A DNA stretch of 64,000 nt from Tissierella simiarum (GCF_018917865.1 NZ_JAHLPM010000015.1:1-64000), one strand, 5' to 3'. Numbered from the stretch's first letter, positions 54,704 to 63,090 are shown. Translations and numbers: made by a program. The notes: generated from the sequence alone by a model not told the origin.

Positions 54704-55037
54704 TCTTAATGTATTTGATAAGGTTGAGGATACTATAGCTTTTGAAATCTTATTAAAATTTTTTAGTGAAATATCAATCGAAGTCAGTAGACTCATGAAT
54801 TTAACTCTAGAATCAGGATTACAAGAAATCTATGAGGAATGTCGAAAAGCAATAGATAAAAAAGTAACAATAAAAAATAAATTAATTGAGTTATACAGAA
54901 AGGAGAAGCAGATGCCTAAGAAGGTGGTAATATCTCAAATGCAGTCAGTATGCCCTAATTGTAGGGAAAAATTGTTAAGGCATTATAACTATTGTACTGA
55001 GTGCGGTCAGGCAATAGATTGGAAGGTGTCAGAGTGA
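54690..55037 (+). CDS. Prophage protein with C-terminal zinc ribbon
   Basis: About 115 residues from ATG 54690 (GAAGGTG ahead). Helical N-terminal part (DTIAFEILLKFFSEISIEVS) and a C-terminal rubredoxin-like zinc ribbon with two CxxC knuckles, VCPNCREKLLRHYNYCTECG. Such ribbons bind nucleic acid or protein partners. Stop overlaps the next start (GTGA). Confidence 0.68.
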   Translation: MMKFDLNVFDKVEDTIAFEILLKFFSEISIEVSRLMNLTLESGLQEIYEECRKAIDKKVTIKNKLIELYRKEKQMPKKVVISQMQSVCPNCREKLLRHYNYCTECGQAIDWKVSE

Positions 55038-55114
55038 CCAGAAAACAATTAAAAGACTTAATTAAAGGACAAGCATTAAAGAAGTTCATAGTTAAAAGCA
55101 TTTTATTTTATTAA
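55034..55114 (+). CDS. Very small prophage peptide (26 residues)
   Basis: GTG overlapping the previous stop, with GGAAGGTG six bases upstream. Basic peptide TRKQLKDLIKGQALKKFIVK ending in SILFY. Translation signals are good but the size makes it uncertain. Confidence 0.35.
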   Translation: MTRKQLKDLIKGQALKKFIVKSILFY

Positions 55115-55132
55115 AGAAAGGAGGTGCGTAAT

Positions 55133-55414
55133 ATGTCACAAGTTGAATCTATACTGGACCTTAGATATAACTTAGCAGCTTTAGCTATAGCTATATGTTC
55201 AGAAGAGTTTATGTTACCTGATGAAGCCTTATCTATCATAGAAGAAAAGAAGTTTATTTTAGGAAATGAAGATCTAGAAGATATGTTAAGACTGAGAGAT
55301 CAAGGGGTTACTTATAGAGAATTAGCTGAAATATATAATTCAACAGATTCAAACATACATCATAGGCTTAAAAGGTATACAAAGAAAAGAACCTATAGCC
55401 GGCAAGCAAAATAG
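55133..55414 (+). CDS. Small HTH prophage protein
   Basis: 93 residues, AAAGGAGGTG before ATG 55133. The C-terminal half holds a resolvase/sigma-region-4-type helix-turn-helix: MLRLRDQGVTYRELAEIYNS, TDSNIHHRLKRYTKK. Likely a DNA-binding regulator of the early genes. The N-terminal half is helical and unassigned. Confidence 0.72.
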   Translation: MSQVESILDLRYNLAALAIAICSEEFMLPDEALSIIEEKKFILGNEDLEDMLRLRDQGVTYRELAEIYNSTDSNIHHRLKRYTKKRTYSRQAK

Positions 55415-55466
55415 GTTCACAGAAAAATACTTTTACTAATTATATCACATTAGGAGGCAGATTGAA

Positions 55467-55652
55467 ATGGCAAATACAAGAGAAGAATTATTAATTCTAT
55501 TAAGAGATATGGAGATTTTAGAAAATAAAGTTAGAGAAGGAAAAAAAGCAGAAAGTGAATTAAGTAATCTAGAAAATAAATATGAAGAAATCATTAGAAT
55601 TGAAAAAGAAAAAATAGACAAATACTATGCACCAGATTGCGAGTTAAAATAA
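55467..55652 (+). CDS. Coiled-coil prophage protein
   Basis: 61 residues, GGAGG before the ATG. Nearly all helix (EELLILLRDMEILENKVREG, AESELSNLENKYEEIIRIEK), a probable coiled coil. The stop codon shares one base with the next start (TAATG). Confidence 0.62.
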   Translation: MANTREELLILLRDMEILENKVREGKKAESELSNLENKYEEIIRIEKEKIDKYYAPDCELK

Positions 55653-55789
55653 TGAAATGTCCTAAGTGCAATAGAGATATAGGCATAAAGAAAAATCAAA
55701 CTGTAGATTGTAGGTGTGGAGCTAAACTTTTAGCTACATTAATAAAAGGAAATTTAGAGATATTTGATTTGAGAAAGGATGATAAATAG
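55652..55789 (+). CDS. Small zinc-ribbon prophage protein
   Basis: 45 residues, start overlapping the previous stop by one base. MKCPKCNRDIGIKK, then TVDCRCGAKLLATLIKG: two cysteine knuckles (CPKC, CRC) as in Com/zinc-ribbon phage proteins. Directly followed by the Gam-like gene. Confidence 0.65.
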   Translation: MKCPKCNRDIGIKKNQTVDCRCGAKLLATLIKGNLEIFDLRKDDK

Positions 55790-56314
55790 ATGGAAAATAA
55801 CTTATTAATAGAGGAAGCATGGAAAATAAAAAATGATGATGATGCAGAATGGCTAATCGAAGAGGTTAATAAGGATTTAGTAGAAAAGGCTAGATATAAA
55901 TTAGCTTTAGAAAACAAAATCAAGAATTTACAGGACAAGCTTAGAAAAGTAGAAGATGAAGAAAGAACGGCTATAGAGAAACGAAACTCTTATTTAATAG
56001 AATACTTTGAAACTATTGATGAGAAGTTCAAGAAGAAAACTAAAACTCAAGAAAAGTATAGATTACCTTCAGGAGAGATAGTTAAGAAATATCCTGGTCC
56101 TGAATTCAAAAGAGATATAGATAAATTATTAGGTTGGATTGAAAATAATAAACTTAATGACTATGTAGAGGTAAAAAAATCTCCTAAATGGAGTGAGCTG
56201 AAGAAACAAACAAAAGTTGTTAATGGGCAAGTAATATTTAGTGATACTGGGGAAATAGTTGAAGGTGTTGAAGTAATAGAAAGATCGCCAGTATTGGAAT
56301 TTAAGGAGGTATAA
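55790..56314 (+). CDS. Gam-like host-nuclease inhibitor
   Basis: 174 residues, GAAAGGATG before the ATG. A long N-terminal helical region (DDAEWLIEEVNKDLVEKARY, LENKIKNLQDKLRKVEDEER) and RNSYLIEYFETIDEKFKKKT then LPSGEIVKKYPGPEF match the Mu Gam (Phage_Mu_Gam) family, which binds double-strand DNA ends and blocks RecBCD/AddAB-type exonucleases. Protects phage DNA and opens the recombination module. Confidence 0.88.
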   Translation: MENNLLIEEAWKIKNDDDAEWLIEEVNKDLVEKARYKLALENKIKNLQDKLRKVEDEERTAIEKRNSYLIEYFETIDEKFKKKTKTQEKYRLPSGEIVKKYPGPEFKRDIDKLLGWIENNKLNDYVEVKKSPKWSELKKQTKVVNGQVIFSDTGEIVEGVEVIERSPVLEFKEV

Positions 56315-56316
56315 CA

Positions 56317-56718
56317 ATGATTAAGATAGATGAAAAAGTTGATTTATCAAGAAAAGCATTAGAAATAGATATCGAAAGTCCAATATTTAATAGTATGATA
56401 CATGACTTAAATTTAGAAATTAAAAGAGCTATAGAAAAAGTATATGATAAAGAATTTGAAGTTGGGGAAATATCTTTAAAACTAAAACTATCAATAAAAG
56501 ATGATTACAAAGAATATCCAAAAGAAAATGAGTTTGGGGAACTAATTAATGAAACTTATAAATATAGAAAACCTTATTTTGAACACCAGGTATCAACGAC
56601 TTTGAAGAAACAATATAAGCAAGAGGGAGTATATACAGAAGAGAAAGAAGTCAAATTTGAAGATGGCCAATATATAGTAGCACCAATAATGGATCCACAG
56701 ATTAGCTTATTTGATTAG
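56317..56718 (+). CDS. Conserved-looking prophage protein of unknown function
   Basis: 133 residues, AAGGAGG before the ATG, two bases after gam. N-terminal helix with Asp/Glu/Lys, then beta strands (VGEISLKLKLSIKDDYKEYP) and a C-terminal DPQISLFD tail that resembles a PIP/clamp-binding or SSB-binding peptide. Sits between Gam and the Sak4-like ATPase, so probably part of replication or recombination. No family recognised. Confidence 0.7.
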   Translation: MIKIDEKVDLSRKALEIDIESPIFNSMIHDLNLEIKRAIEKVYDKEFEVGEISLKLKLSIKDDYKEYPKENEFGELINETYKYRKPYFEHQVSTTLKKQYKQEGVYTEEKEVKFEDGQYIVAPIMDPQISLFD

Positions 56719-56729
56719 GAGGTATAAAT

Positions 56730-57449
56730 ATGGTTTTACAAATTAAGAAAGCTACAGATATTAAAGCGACTAAAGGAACTTATCTTATATATGGTCCTCC
56801 GGGAATGGGTAAGACTTCAAGCTTAAAATATCTTCCAGGGAAAACTCTAGTTCTTGATGTAGATAGGACAAGTAAGGTTCTTAAAGGTGAAAAAAACATA
56901 GATATAGCAGAAGTAGATAATATAAATACCTGGGAACATTGGGAGAGACTTATAGTAGATTTATTTGAAAATTACAAAGGAAAATATAATAACATTGCCG
57001 TTGATAATATATCAGAATTAGAAAGGTGTTTACTGTCAGACTTGGGGAGCAAGGGAAAAAACATGGGAGTTCCTAGCCAAGGCAATTACCAACAAATGCA
57101 GTTTAGATTAGTGAATTCGCTTAGATATATGAAAAATTTAGATGCAAATATCATTATGACAGCATGGGAATTCACAGATTTATATACTACGGCAGATGGA
57201 CAACAGTTTAATAGATCATATCCTCAATTAAATGGAAAAATATTAAACAATGTGTCTGGACTATGTGACATGGTTGGAAAACTAGCAATAAATAAAGATG
57301 GTGAAAGAGGTTTTATATTAGCTCCTACAAATAGTTATTTTGCTAAAAACCAATTAGATGATAGAAAGCATTGTCTACAGTCAGAGTTAATTTTAGAAGG
57401 TGATGCAGTTGAAACAACTAAGACAGTATCAGTTACAACTAATAAATAA
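56730..57449 (+). CDS. Sak4-like phage ATPase (AAA_24 nucleotide-binding protein)
   Basis: 239 residues, AGGAGG before the ATG. RecA-like core: TYLIYGPPGMGKTSSLKYLP (Walker A), TLVLDVDRT, NIAVDNISELERC (Walker B), QGNYQQMQFRLVNSLRYMKN and IMTAWEF. This is the phage nucleotide-binding/Sak4 group, single-strand annealing partners that act with a phage SSB. Gam before it and SSB-like DUF669 behind it support this. Overlaps the helicase gene. Confidence 0.85.
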   Translation: MVLQIKKATDIKATKGTYLIYGPPGMGKTSSLKYLPGKTLVLDVDRTSKVLKGEKNIDIAEVDNINTWEHWERLIVDLFENYKGKYNNIAVDNISELERCLLSDLGSKGKNMGVPSQGNYQQMQFRLVNSLRYMKNLDANIIMTAWEFTDLYTTADGQQFNRSYPQLNGKILNNVSGLCDMVGKLAINKDGERGFILAPTNSYFAKNQLDDRKHCLQSELILEGDAVETTKTVSVTTNK

Positions 57450-58737
57450 TGTAAGACAAGCCTACTTGCAGGGATATAAAAGTCCCTGCATAGTAAGCCC
57501 TTGTGGATCAGGTAAATCTGTTATGATTAGTGAAATTGCTAAGAAAGCAACATTTAAAAAGAATAGAGTATTATTCTTAGTCCATAGAAAGGAACTTAAA
57601 GAACAAATAGCAGATACATTCAGTTGGTGGGGAGTAGATATGGATTATGTAGAGGTAGGCATGGTCCAGACAGTAGTTAGAAGATTAGAAAAAACTATCA
57701 AACCAAACCTTATCATAACTGATGAGAACCATCACTCATTAGCAAGTAGCTATAGGAAGATTTACGATTACTTTCCTAATGCTAGACTAGTAGGCTTTAC
57801 AGCAACACCTATAAGGCTAAATGGTGGCGGATTAGGAGATGTAAATGACAAGCTGATTATTGGTCCTACAGTTGCAGAATTAATTGAGTGGGGAAACTTA
57901 GCACCATTTAAATATTACGCTCCAGAGATAGTTGATACTTCTAAATTAAAAATTAGAAGGGGAGAGTATGTTAGTTCTGATATAGAGGATCTATTTCAAA
58001 ACAAAGCTATTTGGGGTGATGTAGTTAAACACTATAAAAAACTATCAGATGGTAAACAAGCAATATGCTACTGTTCCAGTATTAAACAATCAAAGAGAAT
58101 GGCGAAGGAATTTAATGATAATGGAATAGCGGCCAAACATATTGATGGAGAAACTCCAAAGGCTGAAAGAGAAGCAGCAATAGAATATTTTAGACAAGGT
58201 AAGATTATGGTTCTTTGTAATGTGGATCTAATTTCAGAGGGGTTTGACGTACCAGATTGTAATACTGCAATACTTCTCAGACCTACACAGTCCCTCTCTC
58301 TATACATTCAGCAGGCAATGCGACCTATGCGACCTAAAGAGGGAAAGACAGCTATAATAATTGACCATGTAGGCAATGTAGGTAGATTTGGAACCCCTGA
58401 TATGGATAGAGAGTGGAGTTTGGAACCAAAGAAAGGATCTAATACTACAGTACAGGAAGAAAATCCAGTAAAGCAATGCATGGAATGTTTCTATACAGTA
58501 TTAAGGACTACAACCATATGCCCTGAATGTGGCTATGAGTTTGGAAGAGAGGAAAAAGAAGTAGAGGAAATTGAATCAGAATTAGTTGAAGTAGGAAGTT
58601 TTGAAGGTTTCACAACTGATTATAGAGAGCCGGAGGATTGTAAAAGTATGGGAGAACTATATCAGTTGGCCAAGAACAAAGGATATAAACCAGGATGGGC
58701 CTATTATCAAGGAAAACTGATGGGATTTATTAAATAA
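57409..58737 (+). CDS. Phage SF2 DEAD/DEAH-type helicase
   Basis: I prefer TTG 57409, nine bases after AGAAGG (GTG 57400 and ATG 57403 are too close to it), giving a normal N-terminus LRQYQLQLINNVRQAYLQGY. Motifs: SPCGSGKS (I), ITDENHHSLA (II, DENH variant), GFTATPIR (III), ISEGFDVPDCNTAILLRPTQ and QAMRPMRP (V/VI). A C-terminal zinc ribbon follows (CMECFYTVLRTTTICPECGY). Resembles UvsW/type III restriction-like phage helicases for branch migration or replication restart. About 442 residues. Confidence 0.9.
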   Translation: MKQLRQYQLQLINNVRQAYLQGYKSPCIVSPCGSGKSVMISEIAKKATFKKNRVLFLVHRKELKEQIADTFSWWGVDMDYVEVGMVQTVVRRLEKTIKPNLIITDENHHSLASSYRKIYDYFPNARLVGFTATPIRLNGGGLGDVNDKLIIGPTVAELIEWGNLAPFKYYAPEIVDTSKLKIRRGEYVSSDIEDLFQNKAIWGDVVKHYKKLSDGKQAICYCSSIKQSKRMAKEFNDNGIAAKHIDGETPKAEREAAIEYFRQGKIMVLCNVDLISEGFDVPDCNTAILLRPTQSLSLYIQQAMRPMRPKEGKTAIIIDHVGNVGRFGTPDMDREWSLEPKKGSNTTVQEENPVKQCMECFYTVLRTTTICPECGYEFGREEKEVEEIESELVEVGSFEGFTTDYREPEDCKSMGELYQLAKNKGYKPGWAYYQGKLMGFIK

Positions 58738-58757
58738 ATTTTAAGGAGGAATAATAA

Positions 58758-59243
58758 ATGTTTACAATAAATCATGATGAAGCAATGGATACAAGTGTAA
58801 TAGAAGAAGGGACTTATGAGGTATTAGTGGCAAAGGCTTTTGAAGATGTATCAAAAAATGGATCTATATTTATAAACTTACATTTAGTAGTTAGAAATGA
58901 TGTAGATCAGAAATACAAAAATAAATATATATTTGCTAGCATATGGCAGAACAAGGAAACAGGACAGTATCATTCAGGAATGATAAATACAGTAGCGAAA
59001 GCCTTAAAGATAGAAAATGGAAAGAGATTCAATAGTTTACAGGAATTATTAGATGATTTTCTTAATAAAACTGCCAGGGTTACAGTTAAACATGAGGAAT
59101 ATAACGGAAAAACTTATGAAAGAGTACAGTCATGGGAACCAAGTAGATTTAATACATGTAATCATATGTTTAAAGAAAGTCAAAATACAAGTACAGGAAT
59201 TAGCGGATTTTATCCAGTTAGTAATGATGATATACCATTTTAA
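58758..59243 (+). CDS. DUF669 single-strand-DNA-binding-like protein
   Basis: 161 residues, AAGGAGG before the ATG. OB-like middle (GTYEVLVAKAFEDVSKNGSI, NLHLVVRNDVDQKYKNKYIF) and RVTVKHEEYNGKTYERVQSW. It ends in SNDDIPF, the same kind of acidic DDIPF tip that bacterial SSB uses to recruit partner enzymes. With Sak4 and Gam it completes a recombination set. Confidence 0.88.
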   Translation: MFTINHDEAMDTSVIEEGTYEVLVAKAFEDVSKNGSIFINLHLVVRNDVDQKYKNKYIFASIWQNKETGQYHSGMINTVAKALKIENGKRFNSLQELLDDFLNKTARVTVKHEEYNGKTYERVQSWEPSRFNTCNHMFKESQNTSTGISGFYPVSNDDIPF

Positions 59244-59288
59244 TATAGGGGAGAATTCTCCCCTTTTGCATAAAGGAAGTGATGACTA

Positions 59289-61544
59289 TTGTATGAGAAT
59301 ATACCAGAAGAATTAAAAAAGTTGAAACAATGGGTTTGTTGGAGATTTGAAGAGAGGAACGGAAGAAGAACAAAGACTCCTATAAATGCTAAAACAGGTG
59401 GATATGCACAATCGAATAATCAAGCCACATGGGTTGATTTTGATACAGCAGTAAAAGTATCTAAGAATTTTTCAGGCATTGGGTTTATGCTAGGAAACGG
59501 GATATTTGGAATAGACTTAGACAATATGGATGATGAAATAGAAAAATATAAAAATAGTGATGAAGATAATATTATATCTGAATTTATACATGGATTAGGT
59601 AGTTATGCAGAATACTCACCAAGTGGAAAAGGAATTCACATCATATGCAAAGGAAAGCTTCCTCCAGGAGGAAGGAGAAAAGGAAACTTTGAATTTTATG
59701 AAAATGGCAGATTTTTTACAGTTACAGGAGATATAGCAAGTGAATATATAGAAGTTGTAGATTGTACTGAAACGGTTAAATATCTGCACAGTAAATATAT
59801 AGGGACACCGGTGGAGTACTCTAACACTAGACAGGAACCAAGACCTTTAGATTTAGATGAGCAACAAATAATAGATATAGCCTTAAAATCTAAGCAAGGA
59901 CAGGCGTTTAATACTTTATATCAGGGATTTTGGGAAGGACTATATCCTAGTCAATCGGAAGCAGATTTAGCTTTTGCAAATATGCTTGCTTTCTGGGCCG
60001 GTAGAGATAAATTTAAGATGGATTCTATATTTAGAAAGTCAGGACTATTTAGACCTAAGTGGGATTCCAGGCGAGGAGAACGGACCTATGGAGATTATGT
60101 ATTGGATGCAGCTATTAGAGATTGCAGGGAAGTTTTTACACCAGGGCATGGTGTAGAAGATTACGGAGTTGTTATTCTAGACAAAGAAATTAAAAAGTAT
60201 GCTTTTGATGATACAGGTAATGCTGATAGATTTGTTGATAAATTTAGGAATAGAGCAAGATACAGTTATATAGATAGAGGGTGGTATTTTTATAATGGTC
60301 GAAAATGGGAATTTGATAATTTAGGACATGTCAAAGGTCTTACTGAAGATGTTATTAATGATATGAAGTTAGAACTTGCATATTGTAAAGATGAAGAAGA
60401 GGAAAAAGCTTTCTTTAAGCATCTTAAATATACCAGAAACAATAGAGGAAAAACCAATATGATGAAGGAATCAGAGCATAGATTATCAATTTTACCTAGT
60501 GAGTTTGATAAGGATAAAGATGTTTTTAATGTTATGAATGGAGTAATTAGCTTAAGAGATGGAAAATTATATAGCCATGACTATGAGAGATATTTAAGTA
60601 AAATGAGCTATGTAGAATATACAGATAAAATTGATACTCCAATGTGGATAGAATTTTTAAATCAGATATTTGGCAATGACCAAGAACTTATCAATTATAT
60701 TCAGAAGGCAGTAGGATATTCCATGAGTGGATCCACCAAAGAACAGTGTGTGTTTTTCTGCTATGGAAATGGTAGAAATGGAAAATCTACATTCCTAGAC
60801 ATTATATCAGAGATTATGGGGGACTATGCTACTAATATACAGCCAGAGACTATTATGGTCAATAGACAAACTGGAGGAGCAAATTCAGATATAGCAAGGC
60901 TAAAAGGAGCTAGATTTGTAACTACAGTAGAACCGAACCAGGGAGCGAGAATTAATGAAGGATTATTAAAGCAATTAACTGGTGGAGATACAGTCACGGC
61001 TAGGCATTTATATGGCCGAGAATTTGAGTTTGAAGCAGAATTTAAACTATGGATGGCCACAAATCATAAGCCTATTATTAGAGGCAGAGATTTAGGTATT
61101 TGGAGAAGAATGCACTTAATTCCTTTCACTGTAGAAATTCCAGATGACAAAGTAGATAAGAATCTTAAATATAAGTTGAAAAAAGAACTTACTGGAATTC
61201 TAAATTGGGTAGTTGAAGGCTGTATAAAATGGCAGAGAGAGGGCTTGGAAATGCCAAAAGCAGTAGAGGAAGCAGTTAAGGAATATAAATCTGAGATGGA
61301 TGTTATTTCAGCTTTCTTAGAAGATTGTACAGTTCAAGGACCAGGAGAAGTAAAAGCCAGTGAATTGTATAAAGCTTATTCAGAATGGGCAGAGAGAAAC
61401 GGAGAATATAAAATGAGTAACACTATGTTTGGTAAGGAAGTGGGATTGAGATACGAGAGGAGAAAGACAATGCATGGTTGGTATTATCAGGGATTAAGGT
61501 TAAATGATGATTCAAAACCTTATCAGGTCAGTTGGAATAATTAA
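59289..61544 (+). CDS. Primase-helicase (PrimPol-like domain plus D5/P4 SF3 helicase)
   Basis: 751 residues; TTG start eight bases after AGGAAG, giving the usual beginning YENIPEELKKLKQWVCWRFE. N-terminal primase-like domain (GIGFMLGNGIFGIDLDNM, YSPSGKGIHIICKGKLPPGG) to about 290, then D5_N and a superfamily 3 helicase: FCYGNGRNGKSTFLDIISEI (Walker A, ~495), LARLKGARFVTTVEPNQGAR-like Walker B region, and LWMATNHKPIIRGRDLGIWR then RMHLIPF. A C-terminal winged helix follows. Initiates phage DNA replication; an iteron-like region lies directly behind. Confidence 0.92.
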   Translation: MYENIPEELKKLKQWVCWRFEERNGRRTKTPINAKTGGYAQSNNQATWVDFDTAVKVSKNFSGIGFMLGNGIFGIDLDNMDDEIEKYKNSDEDNIISEFIHGLGSYAEYSPSGKGIHIICKGKLPPGGRRKGNFEFYENGRFFTVTGDIASEYIEVVDCTETVKYLHSKYIGTPVEYSNTRQEPRPLDLDEQQIIDIALKSKQGQAFNTLYQGFWEGLYPSQSEADLAFANMLAFWAGRDKFKMDSIFRKSGLFRPKWDSRRGERTYGDYVLDAAIRDCREVFTPGHGVEDYGVVILDKEIKKYAFDDTGNADRFVDKFRNRARYSYIDRGWYFYNGRKWEFDNLGHVKGLTEDVINDMKLELAYCKDEEEEKAFFKHLKYTRNNRGKTNMMKESEHRLSILPSEFDKDKDVFNVMNGVISLRDGKLYSHDYERYLSKMSYVEYTDKIDTPMWIEFLNQIFGNDQELINYIQKAVGYSMSGSTKEQCVFFCYGNGRNGKSTFLDIISEIMGDYATNIQPETIMVNRQTGGANSDIARLKGARFVTTVEPNQGARINEGLLKQLTGGDTVTARHLYGREFEFEAEFKLWMATNHKPIIRGRDLGIWRRMHLIPFTVEIPDDKVDKNLKYKLKKELTGILNWVVEGCIKWQREGLEMPKAVEEAVKEYKSEMDVISAFLEDCTVQGPGEVKASELYKAYSEWAERNGEYKMSNTMFGKEVGLRYERRKTMHGWYYQGLRLNDDSKPYQVSWNN

Positions 61545-61547
61545 AAG

Positions 61548-61718
61548 TATGACGGGTTATGACGAGTCTGAGCTGAATTTCATAAACTTTTATATATAAT
61601 TTTCTTCTATAGGACTTTATAGTATAACCCTTCAACCTGTCATACCTGTCATAAGTAAGAAAAATACTATATTATATACAAATATAAAACATTATGTAAA
61701 CTATATTATGTAAACTAA
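61548..61718. other. Iteron-like repeats, candidate prophage replication origin
   Basis: Four copies of TATGAC(A/G)(G/A)G arranged as two tandem pairs in opposite orientation (61548-61566 and, inverted, 61636-61653), about 70 bases apart. An AT-rich stretch follows, then a tandem 14-bp repeat ATTATGTAAACTA(T/A) at 61691-61704 and 61705-61718. The region lies between the primase-helicase gene and the next ORF and encodes nothing. Repeats plus an AT-rich unwinding element next to a primase-helicase suggest an origin. Confidence 0.6.
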
Positions 61719-61731
61719 AGGAGAGGTTGTA

Positions 61732-62121
61732 ATGGATTTAAAAAATATATCAACGGAAGATTTAATAAATGAACTAAAAGATAGAAAAGAAGTGGATGTT
61801 TATGTAAGTGGATTATATAGAAAATTTGAAGCTCAAATAAAAAAGAAGTATACGAATAATAGAGAATTCGTAAAACTTCCAGATTTCTATACACTGATAG
61901 TTATAGATGAAGATGAAAAGGTTAGGAAGATACATGTAGAAGATGGAATAATGAGAAGGTTTAGATTTGTTACAGATGATGAAAGCAAAAAAGATAAGTT
62001 CAATGAATTGGTGTATTCAAAGAACTTATCGAGAGACGATTTAGTTTTGATACTAACAACTATTAATTTAAATCTTGATATTTTTCCACAAGGTCTATTA
62101 GAGAAATACTTAGGGAGTTAA
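61732..62121 (+). CDS. Hypothetical prophage protein
   Basis: 129 residues, AAGGAGAGG before the ATG. Begins DLKNISTEDLINELKDRKEV, then FVKLPDFYTLIVIDEDEKVR; mixed alpha/beta, no recognised family. Its last 59 bases overlap the convergent gene on the other strand. Confidence 0.72.
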   Translation: MDLKNISTEDLINELKDRKEVDVYVSGLYRKFEAQIKKKYTNNREFVKLPDFYTLIVIDEDEKVRKIHVEDGIMRRFRFVTDDESKKDKFNELVYSKNLSRDDLVLILTTINLNLDIFPQGLLEKYLGS

Positions 62122-62362
62122 GAGAAGTAATATCTCTTACAGTTTCTATGACTTGGGAATATGGGCTAATTTTCCATACAGATATTTTTGCATCTATGTT
62201 TTCTTTATTATCATTTAATCCAGATACCTCTAAGTCATAGTTACTGTTAATTTTACGATAAATACATTGTTCACCATCAACGGGCTTTATGGAATAATCA
62301 GAACCTAGTTTTGCACGAATTTCTTTTAGCTTTTTAGTAGGTTCTTTTATTTCAATTATCAT
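62063..62362 (-). CDS. Small minus-strand prophage gene inside the early region
   Basis: About 99 residues from ATG 62362, with AAAGGAGG eight bases upstream. MIIEIKEPTKKLKEIRAKLG, then DGEQCIYRKINSNYDLEVSG and an acidic-to-neutral beta-rich remainder; no family recognised. The only leftward gene between cro and the window end. Its own -10-like TTATAAT and Shine-Dalgarno fall in a perfect inverted repeat (62362-62391). Independent transcription in a lysogen, as for a moron or accessory immunity gene, is plausible. Confidence 0.7.
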   Translation of the reverse strand: MIIEIKEPTKKLKEIRAKLGSDYSIKPVDGEQCIYRKINSNYDLEVSGLNDNKENIDAKISVWKISPYSQVIETVRDITSLNSLSISLIDLVEKYQDLN

Positions 62363-62391
62363 TATAATCACCTCCTTTAAGGTGATTATAA
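62362..62391. promoter_or_regulatory. Perfect 12-bp inverted repeat over promoter and ribosome-binding site
   Basis: Arms TTATAATCACCT (62362-62373) and AGGTGATTATAA (62380-62391), loop of six. On the minus strand one arm carries a -10-like TTATAAT and the other carries AGGTG next to the start codon. It could be an operator and could also hide the ribosome-binding site in an RNA hairpin. Confidence 0.65.
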
Positions 62392-62407
62392 CATAGGGAG
62401 TGATTTA

Positions 62408-62722
62408 ATGAGAGAAAAGGATGTTCAAAATGAAATACGTCTTGCTTTAAATCCATATGCAGTAGTTTTTAGAATTAACGTTGGTACCTTTATGAGTGAA
62501 ACGGGAAGAATGGTATCAACTGGAGTACCGAAAGGTTTTTCAGATCTATTCGGAGTAAGGAAATCGGATGGAAAAGCTTTTTTTATAGAAGTTAAGAATG
62601 AAAAAGGAAGGACAAGTAAATATCAAGATAATTTTTTAAAGCAAATGAAAAAACATGGTGCTATCGTGGGGGTGGCAAGAAGTGGAGAAGAAGCAATTAG
62701 GATTATTAAAGAAGGAGTATAA
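62408..62722 (+). CDS. VRR-NUC domain nuclease
   Basis: 104 residues, AGGGAG before the ATG. Compact PD-(D/E)xK fold: REKDVQNEIRLALNPYAVVF (helix with conserved Glu), GVPKGFSDLFGV (catalytic Asp) and AFFIEVKNEKGRTSKYQDNF (E-x-K), then HGAIVGVARSGEEAIRII. Stand-alone VRR-NUC proteins are common in phages and are thought to process branched DNA or replication intermediates. Confidence 0.9.
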   Translation: MREKDVQNEIRLALNPYAVVFRINVGTFMSETGRMVSTGVPKGFSDLFGVRKSDGKAFFIEVKNEKGRTSKYQDNFLKQMKKHGAIVGVARSGEEAIRIIKEGV

Positions 62723-62747
62723 TGTTGCAATTGCTAGATTTCATAAA

Positions 62748-62921
62748 ATGGAAAAATGGTGCGAAACGGCAATTATTGAAGAGCAAGAAAAAAACTATAA
62801 ACATATTGTTGATGTGATTAATAATTGCAATAGGTTATTGAATGAGATTAAAAAATATGATGAATTTGTGACGGATAGCGAAATATTGAATGGATTCAAG
62901 GAGGCTAATCATGAAAGATAA
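62748..62921 (+). CDS. Hypothetical small prophage protein
   Basis: Frame open from 62655, but that part overlaps the nuclease gene. The strong AAGGAG at 62712 has no standard in-frame start behind it, so the ATG at 62748 (57 residues, MEKWCETAIIEEQEKNYKHI) is my best guess and the true start may differ. Helical, no family recognised. Its end overlaps the next start by 11 bases. Confidence 0.5.
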   Translation: MEKWCETAIIEEQEKNYKHIVDVINNCNRLLNEIKKYDEFVTDSEILNGFKEANHER

Positions 62922-63090
62922 AAAGATAATTGTATTCTGCTATAGATATGGCCCTGGCGATCATAACACTACTAAAGTAGAGATTGAATTTGATAAAGAT
63001 GCAACGGAGGAAGAAATAAATGAAACTTATGTTGATTGGATATTGGAGACAGTTAGAGAAAAATGTACTTGGTATGAAAAAGAAGATTAA
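62911..63090 (+). CDS. Hypothetical small prophage protein
   Basis: 59 residues from ATG 62911 with AAGGAGG ahead. KDKKIIVFCYRYGPGDHNTT and an acidic helix DATEEEINETYVDWILETVR. No family recognised; co-transcribed. Confidence 0.65.
   Translation: MKDKKIIVFCYRYGPGDHNTTKVEIEFDKDATEEEINETYVDWILETVREKCTWYEKED

Noticed and set aside
59053-59316. 87-codon ORF overlapping the DUF669 gene
   Set aside because: Out-of-frame shadow; DUF669 ends in the expected DDIPF and the primase start follows.
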